Below, one piece after another: positions 1 through 6,841 of a stretch of DNA of 7,033 bases (its first letter is position 1; each line of letters begins with the position of its first letter). The stretch is from Thermotogaceae bacterium. Lineage in GTDB: Bacteria; Thermotogota; Thermotogae; Thermotogales; Thermotogaceae. A program made the position numbers and the translations under genes. A model generated the notes under the pieces. The model was given only the letters and a program-made list of their open reading frames with translations. It was not told where the DNA came from and searched no databases. Where the stretch lies: contig JAGHBG010000072.1 of the NCBI GenBank assembly GCA_021161105.1, positions 1 to 7,033 of the forward strand, read 5' to 3'.

Positions 1-64
1 AACTTTTTTCTAATAGAAAAGTCATAAATACTATGAGAGAGCTGTCGAATTTCTCTGAAAAAAT

Positions 65-94
65 TTGAAAAAGCAAAGCATGTAAGCATATAAT
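65..94 (+). promoter_or_regulatory. Sigma-70-type promoter for the KaiC/HTH unit
   Basis: A -35 box TTGAAA (65-70, five of six consensus bases) is followed by an 18-base spacer and a perfect -10 box TATAAT (89-94). Transcription would start near 101, leaving a 5' leader of about 20 bases that holds little more than the ribosome binding site. The motif AGCA lies at 72-75, 77-80 and 85-88, and TGCT at 95-98, so the -10 box is framed by AGCA/TGCT inverted arms. The boxes are seen directly; promoter activity and any operator role are inferred. Confidence 0.7.
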
Positions 95-110
95 TGCTAT
101 AGATAAAAAA

Positions 111-117
111 GGGGTGA
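111..117 (+). promoter_or_regulatory. Ribosome binding site deciding the GTG start of the KaiC-like gene
   Basis: GGGGTGA lies seven bases (counted from GGGG) before the GTG at 122. The spacing is the same as for the next gene's ATG, which supports GTG as the start and fits the family's usual N-terminus. Confidence 0.75.
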
Positions 118-121
118 GATA

Positions 122-829
122 GTGAAAAGAGTTAAAACAGGAATTGAAGGAATGGATGAGATATTGCAGGGTGGGATACCTGAAAGAAACGTTGTTTTGC
201 TTTCTGGGGGTCCGGGAACTGGAAAGAGTATTTTTTCACAGCAGTTTATATACAATGGTCTCACAATGGATGAACCGGGAGTGTATGTGACTTTAGAGGA
301 ACACCCCTTGCAGGTTCTCAAAAACATGGAGGCTTTTGGATGGGATGTCTCGGAATTTGAAAAGGAAGGAAAGTTTGCAATAGTAGATGCTTTCACAGGT
401 GGTATAGGTAGCTATGCGGAAAAGGAAGAATATGTTGTAAAAGATCCTGAGGATATAAGAGAGCTTATAGATGTTTTAAGGAAGGCAGTTAATGATGTAA
501 AAGCAAAGAGAGTTGTGATAGATTCTGTTACCACGCTTTATTTAACAAAGCCTGTTGCTGCAAGAAATGTGGTTTTCCAGCTAAAAAAAGTTCTGGCCGG
601 TCTTGGTTGTACATCTATTTTTGTAAGTCAGGTTTCTGTTGATGATAGGGGTTTTGGTGGGCCAGGTGTTGAACATGGAGTTGACGGAATAATAAGGCTT
701 GATCTTGATGAAATTAATGGTGAACTTAAAAGAAGTTTGATAGTCTGGAAAATGAGGGGAACAGCCCATTCAATGAAAAGACATTTCTTTGAAATAACTG
801 ATAAAGGAATAGTTGTAAATAAGGAATAA
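122..829 (+). CDS. Single-domain KaiC-like (RecA-superfamily) ATPase
   Basis: This 235-residue protein belongs to the KaiC/RadA/RecA P-loop ATPase superfamily and resembles the single-domain KaiC-like proteins common in archaea. Visible motifs are the N-terminal GIEGMDEILQGGIP (7-20), Walker A GGPGTGKS (29-36), a Glu pair at 59-60 matching the catalytic glutamates of KaiC domains, Walker B RVVIDS (130-135), the late motif GVEHGVDGIIRL (182-193) and KMRGTAHS (210-217) with the usual FFEITDKGIVV ending. There is one domain only, so it is not the two-domain cyanobacterial clock KaiC. It has no signal peptide or membrane segment and should be cytoplasmic, likely oligomeric and ATP-binding. Its GTG start is set by GGGGTGA at 111-117. 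A small HTH protein follows after 23 bases, so it probably acts in a signalling or regulatory pair. The family is confident; the cellular role is unknown, and it may have been acquired from archaea. Confidence 0.9.
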   Translation: MKRVKTGIEGMDEILQGGIPERNVVLLSGGPGTGKSIFSQQFIYNGLTMDEPGVYVTLEEHPLQVLKNMEAFGWDVSEFEKEGKFAIVDAFTGGIGSYAEKEEYVVKDPEDIRELIDVLRKAVNDVKAKRVVIDSVTTLYLTKPVAARNVVFQLKKVLAGLGCTSIFVSQVSVDDRGFGGPGVEHGVDGIIRLDLDEINGELKRSLIVWKMRGTAHSMKRHFFEITDKGIVVNKE

Positions 830-840
830 ATTACAAATAA

Positions 841-848
841 GGGGGTGA
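841..848 (+). promoter_or_regulatory. Strong ribosome binding site of the HTH gene
   Basis: GGGGGTGA sits in the 23-base gap after the KaiC-like gene and lies seven bases (counted from GGGGG) before the ATG at 853. The second gene therefore has its own strong initiation signal and need not rely on translational coupling. Confidence 0.75.
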
Positions 849-852
849 AACG

Positions 853-1254
853 ATGAAACTTAACTTCAATCCACTTGGAAAAGAGGAAATTCATCAGCTC
901 GAAACAGCTCTTTTATTGGGAAGTTTGTTCAGAAAAGAAGTTATGGAGGAGGTAAGAAACTCTTCTGAAAGACTCACATGGGTTGATTCACTGGCGGTGG
1001 CAGCTGGTGCACTTGCAAGAAGCAAAGCGGGGATGACCGCTCAGGAAATAGCGGATGAGCTTGGAAGAACACAACAAACTATAAGAGAACATCTCAAGGG
1101 AGAAACAAAAGCGGGAAAGATCGTGGCAGAAACTTACGAACTTTTAAAAAGCGGAGAATTCGATCTTAACAGGCTATTTGCCCAAACGGAACCCATTAAA
1201 CAGAAGTTAGAAAAAATCAGAGATGAACTTGACGAGTTAATTGGAATGTTGTGA
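853..1254 (+). CDS. KaiC-associated helix-turn-helix regulator
   Basis: This 133-residue cytoplasmic protein has a clear helix-turn-helix at about 61-83 (MTAQEIADELGRTQQTIREH and following), preceded by a helical stretch (WVDSLAVAAGALARSKAG, 43-60). A charged, probably helical or coiled C-terminal tail (about 108-133) is likely for dimerisation or partner contact. The stretch from W43 to about L98, including HLKGETKAGKIV, resembles the small domain described beside archaeal KaiC-like ATPases (TIGR03879, 'near_KaiC_dom', from memory). That family was named for this gene order, which matches the KaiC-like gene immediately upstream. It may bind DNA, or act as an adaptor for the ATPase; the sequence cannot separate these. 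It ends in tandem in-frame stops, TGA then TAA, just before the terminator hairpin. The HTH and pairing are confident; the target is unknown. Confidence 0.8.
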   Translation: MKLNFNPLGKEEIHQLETALLLGSLFRKEVMEEVRNSSERLTWVDSLAVAAGALARSKAGMTAQEIADELGRTQQTIREHLKGETKAGKIVAETYELLKSGEFDLNRLFAQTEPIKQKLEKIRDELDELIGML

Positions 1255-1264
1255 TAAAAACAAA

Positions 1265-1282
1265 GCCCCGCACAAGCGGGGC
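1265..1282. terminator. Bidirectional rho-independent terminator
   Basis: A perfect 7-bp stem, GCCCCGC (1265-1271) with GCGGGGC (1276-1282), closes a four-base ACAA loop. On the + strand it is followed by ATATATTATTTTT. On the - strand it is followed by TTTGTTTTTA. It lies 10 bases after the HTH stop and 23 bases beyond the yicC stop, so it can end both converging units. The longest unbroken U-run is five bases in each direction. Confidence 0.9.
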
Positions 1283-1305
1283 ATATATTATTTTTGCTGA
1301 CACTT

Positions 1306-2181
1306 TCACTCTACATTCTGAACCTGTTCCCTGAAGGAATTAACAATTGTCTTTCCATCTATAGCCCAGTTTGAAATATCAACAAGCTTCGATTTTGATA
1401 GTATGGTGTTAAACTCTCTCAACATTTCCTGAGCAAGAAAATCAAGAGTAGAACCAACAGGTTCGCTTGATTCGAGTAGTTCCCTCGCTCTTTTTATATG
1501 GGATTTTAACCTGTCTATTTCCTCCTTTATGTCAGCTTTTTCGACCAAAGTAGCTATCGCTGTCTCAAGAACGTTGGTGTCTGGCTGTATATCAGATGGC
1601 AGAAGGTTTTTAACTCCTTCCTCTATCTTCTCTTTGTAGTAACTTACCATATCAGAGGTTCTTTCTTCAATTTTTAAAAGTCTTTCTTCCATTTCATTCA
1701 ATAAAGTTTTAAGAAAGCCTTTCAATCTCTCTCCCTCTTTCTCCCTTTCTTTTATAAGGATATCGATGGCTTTTAAAAGAACTCCTTTTACATGATTACA
1801 TATTACTTCTGCTTCCTCTTCATCCATTTCAAAGGTTACAATTTCTCGGAATTTCAGTATATGATCAAGGTTGATCGGTTCTGGGATTCCCAATTTTGAA
1901 GATATTTCGTCCAATGCTTTGTAATACGCCTGAGCCAGTCCGTCATTTACCTTAACAGCATTTGGAGGCTTTATGAATCTTATATGAATTTTTACGCTGA
2001 CCTTTCCTCTTTTAATCTCTTCAGATATAAGCTGATTCAGTTCAGGCTCACAGAAATTCAGGTAAGAAGGCATAGATATTGAAAGGTTTAAATACTTAGA
2101 ATTGAGGCTTTTCATCTCTATGGATATTTCGTATCCATCGATTGTTTCCACTACTTTTGAATATCCCGTCATGCTTCTCAC
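1306..2181 (-). CDS. yicC: YicC/YloC-family endoribonuclease
   Basis: With the GTG start at 2181 the protein has 291 residues, close to E. coli YicC (about 287). The N-terminal YicC domain begins RSMTGYS (2-8) and holds SLNSKYLNL (25-33). A charged, coiled-coil-prone middle follows (about 130-190). The C-terminal DUF1732-type domain shows ADIKEEIDRLKSHI (216-229), STLDFLAQEMLREFNTILSKS (from about 244) and the family ending REQVQNVE. Family members in E. coli and B. subtilis are reported to be endoribonucleases involved in small RNA and mRNA decay; the same role here is inferred. An in-frame ATG at 2208 would add nine residues, but those codons contain the ribosome binding site, and homologs start at the GTG. 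The gene overlaps the glmU stop by four bases (GTGA), so translation is probably coupled. It is the last gene before the terminator. Confidence 0.93.
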   Translation of the reverse strand: MRSMTGYSKVVETIDGYEISIEMKSLNSKYLNLSISMPSYLNFCEPELNQLISEEIKRGKVSVKIHIRFIKPPNAVKVNDGLAQAYYKALDEISSKLGIPEPINLDHILKFREIVTFEMDEEEAEVICNHVKGVLLKAIDILIKEREKEGERLKGFLKTLLNEMEERLLKIEERTSDMVSYYKEKIEEGVKNLLPSDIQPDTNVLETAIATLVEKADIKEEIDRLKSHIKRARELLESSEPVGSTLDFLAQEMLREFNTILSKSKLVDISNWAIDGKTIVNSFREQVQNVE

Positions 2182-3524
2182 TTTTTCTTCCTCCTTTTGT
2201 AAACCCATTCTTTCTTATTAACCTGCCTTGCCCTGCCAAGTGCCAGAGCTCCTGGAGGTACATCCTTTGTAATTACAGAACCTGCACCTATAAGTGCATC
2301 TTTGCCGATTCTAACGGGAGCAACAAGGGCTGTATTGCTACCAATGAAAACATTCTCCTCAATAAATGTGGGATTTTTCTTTTCTCCATCGTAATTGCAT
2401 GTTATTGTTCCAGCACCGATGTTTGTGTTCTTTCCAACAAAGGTATCTCCTATATAGGATAGATGCTGAGCGGCAACGTTTTCCTCAAGGGTTGATTTTT
2501 TAACCTCAACATAGTTTCCAACTCTGACCTTTTTCTTGAGAACTGCTCCCTCTCTAAGTCTTGAAAAAGGGCCAACTGAAACATCGTCTTCAATAGTTGC
2601 GCCGTAAACCTCTGATCTTAAAATCTTAACTCTGTTTCCTATGGTGCTATCTTTTATTCTTGTCATTGGGCCTATTTCGCAATCCTCTCCTATAACAGTG
2701 TTCCCCTCTATGAATGTCATCGGGTGTATTATTGTATCTTTTCCTATTTTCACCATCGGTTGGATGTAGGTTGTCTCAGGGTCTATTATTGTCACACCTT
2801 CGTCAAGAAGTTTTTCTATAATCCTCATTCTCATTTCTTTTTCAAGTTCTATCAGCTGTTTTCTTGTATTAATTCCGCTCACTTCAAAGACATCTTCAAT
2901 GGCGTAAGTGCTTACTTTATCAAGAAGAGCAGGAGCATCAGTCAGATAGTATTCTTTCTGCGCATTGTCGTTTTTTATCTTCGGAAGAACTTCAAGTAAC
3001 TTTTCCCCTTTGAAGATGTAAAACCCCATGTTGGCTTCTTTAATTTTTTTCTGCTCTTCTGTGAGGTCTTTTTCTTCTATTATCTTGATAAACTTCCCGG
3101 TCTCGTCTCTTATAATCCTTCCATAACCCGCTGGATCATTCATGACGGCTGTAAGAATAGTAACATCAGCGTCGGTATTTTTATGAACCTTCCACATATT
3201 CTTTAAGGTTTCCTCCTTTATGAATGGGACATCGCCGTAGAGTATCAAAAGATCCTGCTCTGGGTCGATAAATTCTTTTGCGCTCATAACAGCATGGGCT
3301 GTTCCAAGCTGCTCTTTTTGTATGTATACCTTCACATGAGATGGGATTACTTTCTTTACAACATCCGCTTTATGTCCCGCAACAACTCCTATCTCACTGC
3401 CAATTTTCGAAGCGGTATCAATTACCCAATTTATCATCTCTTTACCCATTATTTTGTGAACAACTTTTGGATATTTTGATTTCATTCTTTTTCCAAGTCC
3501 TGCAGCCAGGACCAAAACTTTCAC
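2178..3524 (-). CDS. glmU: Bifunctional UDP-GlcNAc pyrophosphorylase / glucosamine-1-phosphate acetyltransferase GlmU
   Basis: GlmU acetylates glucosamine-1-phosphate and then uridylates it to give UDP-GlcNAc, the cytoplasmic precursor of peptidoglycan. With the GTG start at 3524 it has 448 residues (E. coli 456). The uridyltransferase half shows LAAGLGKRMKSKYPK (6-20), QLGTAH (72-77), YGDVP (96-100) with the metal-binding Asp98, PAGYGRII (131-138) and EYYLTD (191-196). A linker helix near 221-240 leads into the left-handed beta-helix with hexapeptide repeats from about 245. There GPFSRLREG (318-326), GNYVEVKKS (336-344), His354 (counterpart of the E. coli catalytic His363) and NIGAGTITCNYDG (368-380) mark an intact acetyltransferase. 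The ORF is open upstream to an ATG at 3614, but that start would overlap the helicase and add 30 non-conserved residues. GGGAGG lies seven bases before the GTG. It is followed by yicC with a GTGA overlap. Confidence 0.96.
   Translation of the reverse strand: MKVLVLAAGLGKRMKSKYPKVVHKIMGKEMINWVIDTASKIGSEIGVVAGHKADVVKKVIPSHVKVYIQKEQLGTAHAVMSAKEFIDPEQDLLILYGDVPFIKEETLKNMWKVHKNTDADVTILTAVMNDPAGYGRIIRDETGKFIKIIEEKDLTEEQKKIKEANMGFYIFKGEKLLEVLPKIKNDNAQKEYYLTDAPALLDKVSTYAIEDVFEVSGINTRKQLIELEKEMRMRIIEKLLDEGVTIIDPETTYIQPMVKIGKDTIIHPMTFIEGNTVIGEDCEIGPMTRIKDSTIGNRVKILRSEVYGATIEDDVSVGPFSRLREGAVLKKKVRVGNYVEVKKSTLEENVAAQHLSYIGDTFVGKNTNIGAGTITCNYDGEKKNPTFIEENVFIGSNTALVAPVRIGKDALIGAGSVITKDVPPGALALGRARQVNKKEWVYKRRKKK
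2190..2194 (-). promoter_or_regulatory. Ribosome binding site deciding the yicC start
   Basis: On the - strand AAAAGGAGG (2198-2190) places GGAGG eight bases before the GTG at 2181. The site lies inside the end of glmU and downstream of the ATG at 2208, which has no comparable signal. This points to the GTG as the start. Confidence 0.85.
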
Positions 3525-3531
3525 GTTAACA

Positions 3532-3537
3532 CCTCCC
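3532..3537 (-). promoter_or_regulatory. Ribosome binding site deciding the glmU start
   Basis: GGGAGG on the - strand (3537-3532) lies seven bases before the GTG at 3524, exactly where the family's conserved N-terminus begins. It rules in the GTG over the upstream in-frame ATG at 3614. Confidence 0.85.
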
Positions 3538-3594
3538 AAGACTTGAATTTTGCTACCATAAGAAAGGCGCCTGGACTCTATCTTTTGCCATTTT

Positions 3595-5553
3595 TCAAGT
3601 TTCCCAGAACTCAACCAGGTTTTCTGGTATCCTGTCTATGAAGTTCATACCCTTTGAGAATTTTATGTAATTTTCCACATAGGGATTGGCGCTCCCAAAA
3701 AGCTGGTGGACGATGTACAGCTGATCCTTTGCTCTTGTTATTGCAACATAAAAAAGCCTCTCTTCTTCGTCTAAATTGCCTTCTCTTAATGCTATGGCAT
3801 TGGGAAAATCCCCTGGATTTACAGATATAACAAAAACGGCTTTCCACTCAAGTCCTTTAGCCTGATGGATTGTGGATAGTGTGACTCTATCGGATTCATT
3901 TGTTCCTTCTTCCGATTCCACATTTTCTGCTGTTGTTATATCAGAGATGAATCTTTCGAGATTTTCGTATCTTGAGGCAAGTTCGCTGAGTTTTCTAACA
4001 TCCTGCGCTCTTTCATCAGCGTCCTCGTATCTGTAGCTCAGGTACTCTTCATAGAAATCGTCCATCAAGAAATCTATTATTTCGCTGGGACTTTCCATAT
4101 CTTTCATATTTTCCAGAATTTCCCTGAGTTTGCTCAGGGCAGATTTTCTTGAGCTTCTTACAGCGTCGATAGCATCTAAATAGCTCACGCCTGACTGAAC
4201 ATACCTTGCTACGGTGTCAGCTAACTTTGAAGCGGTTTTGTCTCCAACTCCTTCGAAAAGTTTTGCGATTCTAACCCAAGAAACGGCATCAAGTGGATTT
4301 AAAACAATTCTCAAGAAAGCTAAAACATCCTTTATATGGGCAAGTTCCACAAATCTGAGACCTGAAAGTATTCTATATGGGATACCTCTTGAGGCAAGCT
4401 CCATTTCTATCCTCATGGAAAATTTGTGGGTTCTGTAAAGCACCGCTATGTCGGAAAATCTCATTCCCTCTTCAACGAGCTCTTCTATTCTCTGCCCAAC
4501 AAACTGGGCTTGCTCCTCCTCATCAAAAGTCTTAACCACAACTGGCTTTTCTCCATCCGACCTTATTGCCTTTAAAACCTTTGGAACTGATTTTGAGGGA
4601 ATAAGAGCGTTAACAAGCTCAACAATGCTTTGGGTACTCCTGTAATTTGTCTGTATCCTGAAGATTCTCGTTCCCGGAATGTTGATAAAGTCTTCGACAT
4701 TTTCGAATCTTGCGCCGCGGAATGAATATATGCTCTGTGCGTCATCTCCTACAACAAAGATGTTCCCATGTTTTGAAGCAAGTTCTTCAACGATCATGTA
4801 TTGAACTTTGTTCGTGTCCTGGAATTCATCTACCAATATCCATTCAAACTGTTCAGAGAGCCTCTCTTTGACTCTGGACTTTTCCTGAAGGAGTCTTAGA
4901 GTATTTACAAGAAGATCATCAAAATCCATAACATTCTGTTTTCTCTTTTCTATGGAATATTCTGCCAGTATTTCGCTTATTATCTCGTAATTGTCAAGAA
5001 GCATAGGATTTTTTCTTTTTATAGCGGCTGAAAGGTCAGATAATGTGTTCATCATGTAAGAATTTATTGAGACAAGTACTTCAGGGTGTGGAATAAACTT
5101 TTTCATCTCAGCAGGCATTCGTGAAAGAACCCTTGATCTTACAAGCCTCATCAGATCTTTAGAATCATCCCTATCAAGTATGGTAAAGTTATTATCGTAT
5201 CCTACATGCTGCGCGTATTTTCTTAAAAATAAATTGCAAACCGAATGGAATGTCCCAGCAACCATTTCGTTGAGGTCTCTACCTGTAACCTGCCTTGCTC
5301 TTGCAATCATTTCCTTTGCAGCAGCTTTTGTGAATGTCATGAGCAAGATTCTTTTTGGTGATACTCCTCTTGATATAAGATGAACTATTTTATAGGTCAC
5401 CACGCGGGTTTTTCCAGATCCCGGACCAGCTATTATTATTGATCTTCCTTCAGAATTCAAAACAGCGTTTTGCTGCTCTTCATCTAACTTTTCGTAAATA
5501 TTCTGTGGGACTGCTCTTGGAACGAGCTTATACTTTTTCACTTTATACAACAT
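3595..5553 (-). CDS. UvrD/PcrA/Rep-like superfamily 1 DNA helicase
   Basis: This ATP-dependent 3'-5' DNA helicase of about 652 residues likely acts in repair or replication restart. Counting from the ATG at 5553, the motifs run in order: Q-motif LDEEQQNAV (23-31), Walker A AGPGSGKT (42-49), Ia MTFTKAAAKEM (72-82), Ib AGTFHS (99-104), II VDEFQDT (241-247), III GDDAQSIYSFRGA (269-281), IV QTNYRS (301-306), V HQAKGLEW (563-570) and VI YVAITRAK (602-609). All catalytic motifs look intact. It ends about 43 residues after motif VI, so it lacks the extended C-terminal tail of PcrA/UvrD (about 720-750 residues). The start is unsettled. ATG at 5553 abuts the purine run GAGGGG; TTG at 5550 is better spaced; GTG at 5541 follows the MFS stop by one base; TTG at 5568 has no visible binding site. 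Any of the first three keeps the Q-motif. No gene symbol is given because UvrD, PcrA and Rep cannot be separated here. Confidence 0.93.
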   Translation of the reverse strand: MLYKVKKYKLVPRAVPQNIYEKLDEEQQNAVLNSEGRSIIIAGPGSGKTRVVTYKIVHLISRGVSPKRILLMTFTKAAAKEMIARARQVTGRDLNEMVAGTFHSVCNLFLRKYAQHVGYDNNFTILDRDDSKDLMRLVRSRVLSRMPAEMKKFIPHPEVLVSINSYMMNTLSDLSAAIKRKNPMLLDNYEIISEILAEYSIEKRKQNVMDFDDLLVNTLRLLQEKSRVKERLSEQFEWILVDEFQDTNKVQYMIVEELASKHGNIFVVGDDAQSIYSFRGARFENVEDFINIPGTRIFRIQTNYRSTQSIVELVNALIPSKSVPKVLKAIRSDGEKPVVVKTFDEEEQAQFVGQRIEELVEEGMRFSDIAVLYRTHKFSMRIEMELASRGIPYRILSGLRFVELAHIKDVLAFLRIVLNPLDAVSWVRIAKLFEGVGDKTASKLADTVARYVQSGVSYLDAIDAVRSSRKSALSKLREILENMKDMESPSEIIDFLMDDFYEEYLSYRYEDADERAQDVRKLSELASRYENLERFISDITTAENVESEEGTNESDRVTLSTIHQAKGLEWKAVFVISVNPGDFPNAIALREGNLDEEERLFYVAITRAKDQLYIVHQLFGSANPYVENYIKFSKGMNFIDRIPENLVEFWET

Positions 5554-6841
5554 CCCCTCTTTTAACAAATTGCATTGTTATTATTGACAGTATAAAGAAC
5601 ACTCCAGAAAATATCATGAGCGATGGATATCCTACCATGTCTATGAAAAGCCCCGAAAGTGGTGGAGCAATAATATTTGCAGCCATGGAGAAAAAGTAAT
5701 AAAGGCCTGTGTACCCACCTACCTTTTCTTTCGTCGTCATATCAACCACCATTGGTAGTGAGTTAACATTTACCATGGCCCAGCCAAAGCCTCCAGCCAT
5801 GAAAAGAAGCATAAGGCCAATGAGATTTTTAAGCATAAGGGCTATAAAGACCATTATTGAAGCTATTATGAGCCCGGCTGTAATAGTTCTTTTTCTTCCA
5901 ATTTTTGATCCTATGAAACCTGCCGGTATGGAAAAAAGCATGAAGGATAGAGAGAAAAATCCGAGAATAAGGGCTCCCGTGCTTTCTTTCATTCCAAGAT
6001 AGAATTTTGCATAACTTGTGAAGAAGGTTTCAATTGAATTGAAGGCAACGAACCAGAATAGTATTGAAAGAAGCATGAAAAGGAGGGATTTTTCCTTTGA
6101 ATGAAATATATCCTTCAGGTTTTCTCCAAGGGAAGAAAAGCTCTTTTTGAATGAGAAATCTATTTTCCCACCTTCTACAGGTCTTCTGAACTCTTCCGGT
6201 TCCCTTATAAAAAGCACCACAATGAGATTAGCTACCAGCATGATAAGAGCTCCTATAAGGAACAAAAGTGCAGGGCTCATATCGTATATGATTTTTCCTG
6301 CAAAATAAACCATAAGAGCTCCAAGCCCGCCCATAAGGTTGACTATGCCGTTAGCCTGACTTCTGTATTTTGATGGAGTTATATCAGGCATAAGTGCTAT
6401 TACTGGAGATCTGAAAAGTGCCATAGCAAAGTTCATGATTATAATTGTGTACATCATCCAGGGAAGAACATTCATTGCATAGCTTTTAGATATGCTTATC
6501 GACACAAGTGAATAAGGAAGGGTGACAGAAGTGACTTTGAAGTAAAATAGTGGAATCAAACCGAAGAAAACAGCTGCAGTTGGGGCACCAGCAAGAATGT
6601 AGGGCATTCTTCTTCCTATCTTTGTTCTTGTTTGGTCGCTCAATGCTCCTATGTATGGAAGCATCAATATGGCAAATATGTTATCGATGGTCATTATAAA
6701 ACCTATAGCCATGGAAGAGAGGTAAAAATATTTAAGGAAAATCGGCACATAAGCGTTGTAAATGGACCATATTATTGATATTCCAAAAAAGCCGAATCCC
6801 AGAACAAATATCTTTCCATAGCTAAATTTATTTTCCTTCAC
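5543..6841 (-). CDS. MFS transporter, 12 transmembrane segments, probable sugar/solute carrier
   Basis: This 432-residue inner-membrane protein is highly hydrophobic with a pattern fitting 12 helices and a charged central loop at about 213-251 (REPEEFRRP onward). The loop between helices 2 and 3 carries the MFS signature GALSDQTRTKIGRRMPYI (65-82), and its pseudo-repeat is GFIGSKIGRKRTI (308-320). The stretches FRSPVIALMPDITPSKYRS (143-161) and ANGIVNLMGG (163-172) resemble a subgroup near the GPH/SLC45-like sugar transporters. The substrate is therefore perhaps a sugar or glycoside, but this is only inferred. It has no separate signal peptide; the first helix acts as anchor. Its GTG start is set by GGAGG at 6849-6853. 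It overlaps the preceding partial gene by 14 bases and the helicase start by up to 11, so it belongs to the same transcript. Confidence 0.9.
   Translation of the reverse strand: MKENKFSYGKIFVLGFGFFGISIIWSIYNAYVPIFLKYFYLSSMAIGFIMTIDNIFAILMLPYIGALSDQTRTKIGRRMPYILAGAPTAAVFFGLIPLFYFKVTSVTLPYSLVSISISKSYAMNVLPWMMYTIIIMNFAMALFRSPVIALMPDITPSKYRSQANGIVNLMGGLGALMVYFAGKIIYDMSPALLFLIGALIMLVANLIVVLFIREPEEFRRPVEGGKIDFSFKKSFSSLGENLKDIFHSKEKSLLFMLLSILFWFVAFNSIETFFTSYAKFYLGMKESTGALILGFFSLSFMLFSIPAGFIGSKIGRKRTITAGLIIASIMVFIALMLKNLIGLMLLFMAGGFGWAMVNVNSLPMVVDMTTKEKVGGYTGLYYFFSMAANIIAPPLSGLFIDMVGYPSLMIFSGVFFILSIITMQFVKRGDVV

Noticed and set aside
35..57. AGAGA/TCTCT inverted arms (36-40 and 52-56)
   Set aside because: The five-base arms with an 11-base loop are too weak to support a hairpin or operator call.
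122..829. A circadian clock KaiC
   Set aside because: The protein has one domain of 235 residues, and no KaiA or KaiB gene is nearby. It belongs to the broader KaiC-like family.
97..894. Open frames on the - strand across the KaiC-like gene
   Set aside because: They are antisense shadows of a protein with intact catalytic motifs and have no family-like sequence or binding sites.
2182..2208. Longer yicC start at the ATG at 2208
   Set aside because: The extra nine codons are the ribosome binding site region itself (GGAGG at 2194-2190). The family begins at the GTG at 2181.
3487..3502. Lys in place of the common Thr in the GlmU nucleotide-binding motif (GLGKRM)
   Set aside because: This position varies among bacterial GlmU proteins and other key residues are intact, so it does not suggest loss of function.
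3525..3594. Possible internal promoter before glmU
   Set aside because: A TTGAAA occurs on the - strand near 3598, but no -10-like sequence lies at the right distance. The AGGCGCCT palindrome in the gap is short and probably chance.
3525..3614. Longer glmU reading frame starting at the ATG at 3614
   Set aside because: It would overlap the helicase stop by 20 bases and add 30 residues unlike any GlmU N-terminus. The GTG at 3524 has a good binding site and matches the conserved start.
2142..5699. Several + strand open frames of 60-106 codons under the glmU, helicase and transporter genes
   Set aside because: They lie opposite conserved coding sequence, have low-complexity or Cys/Phe/Ser-rich translations and resemble no known protein.
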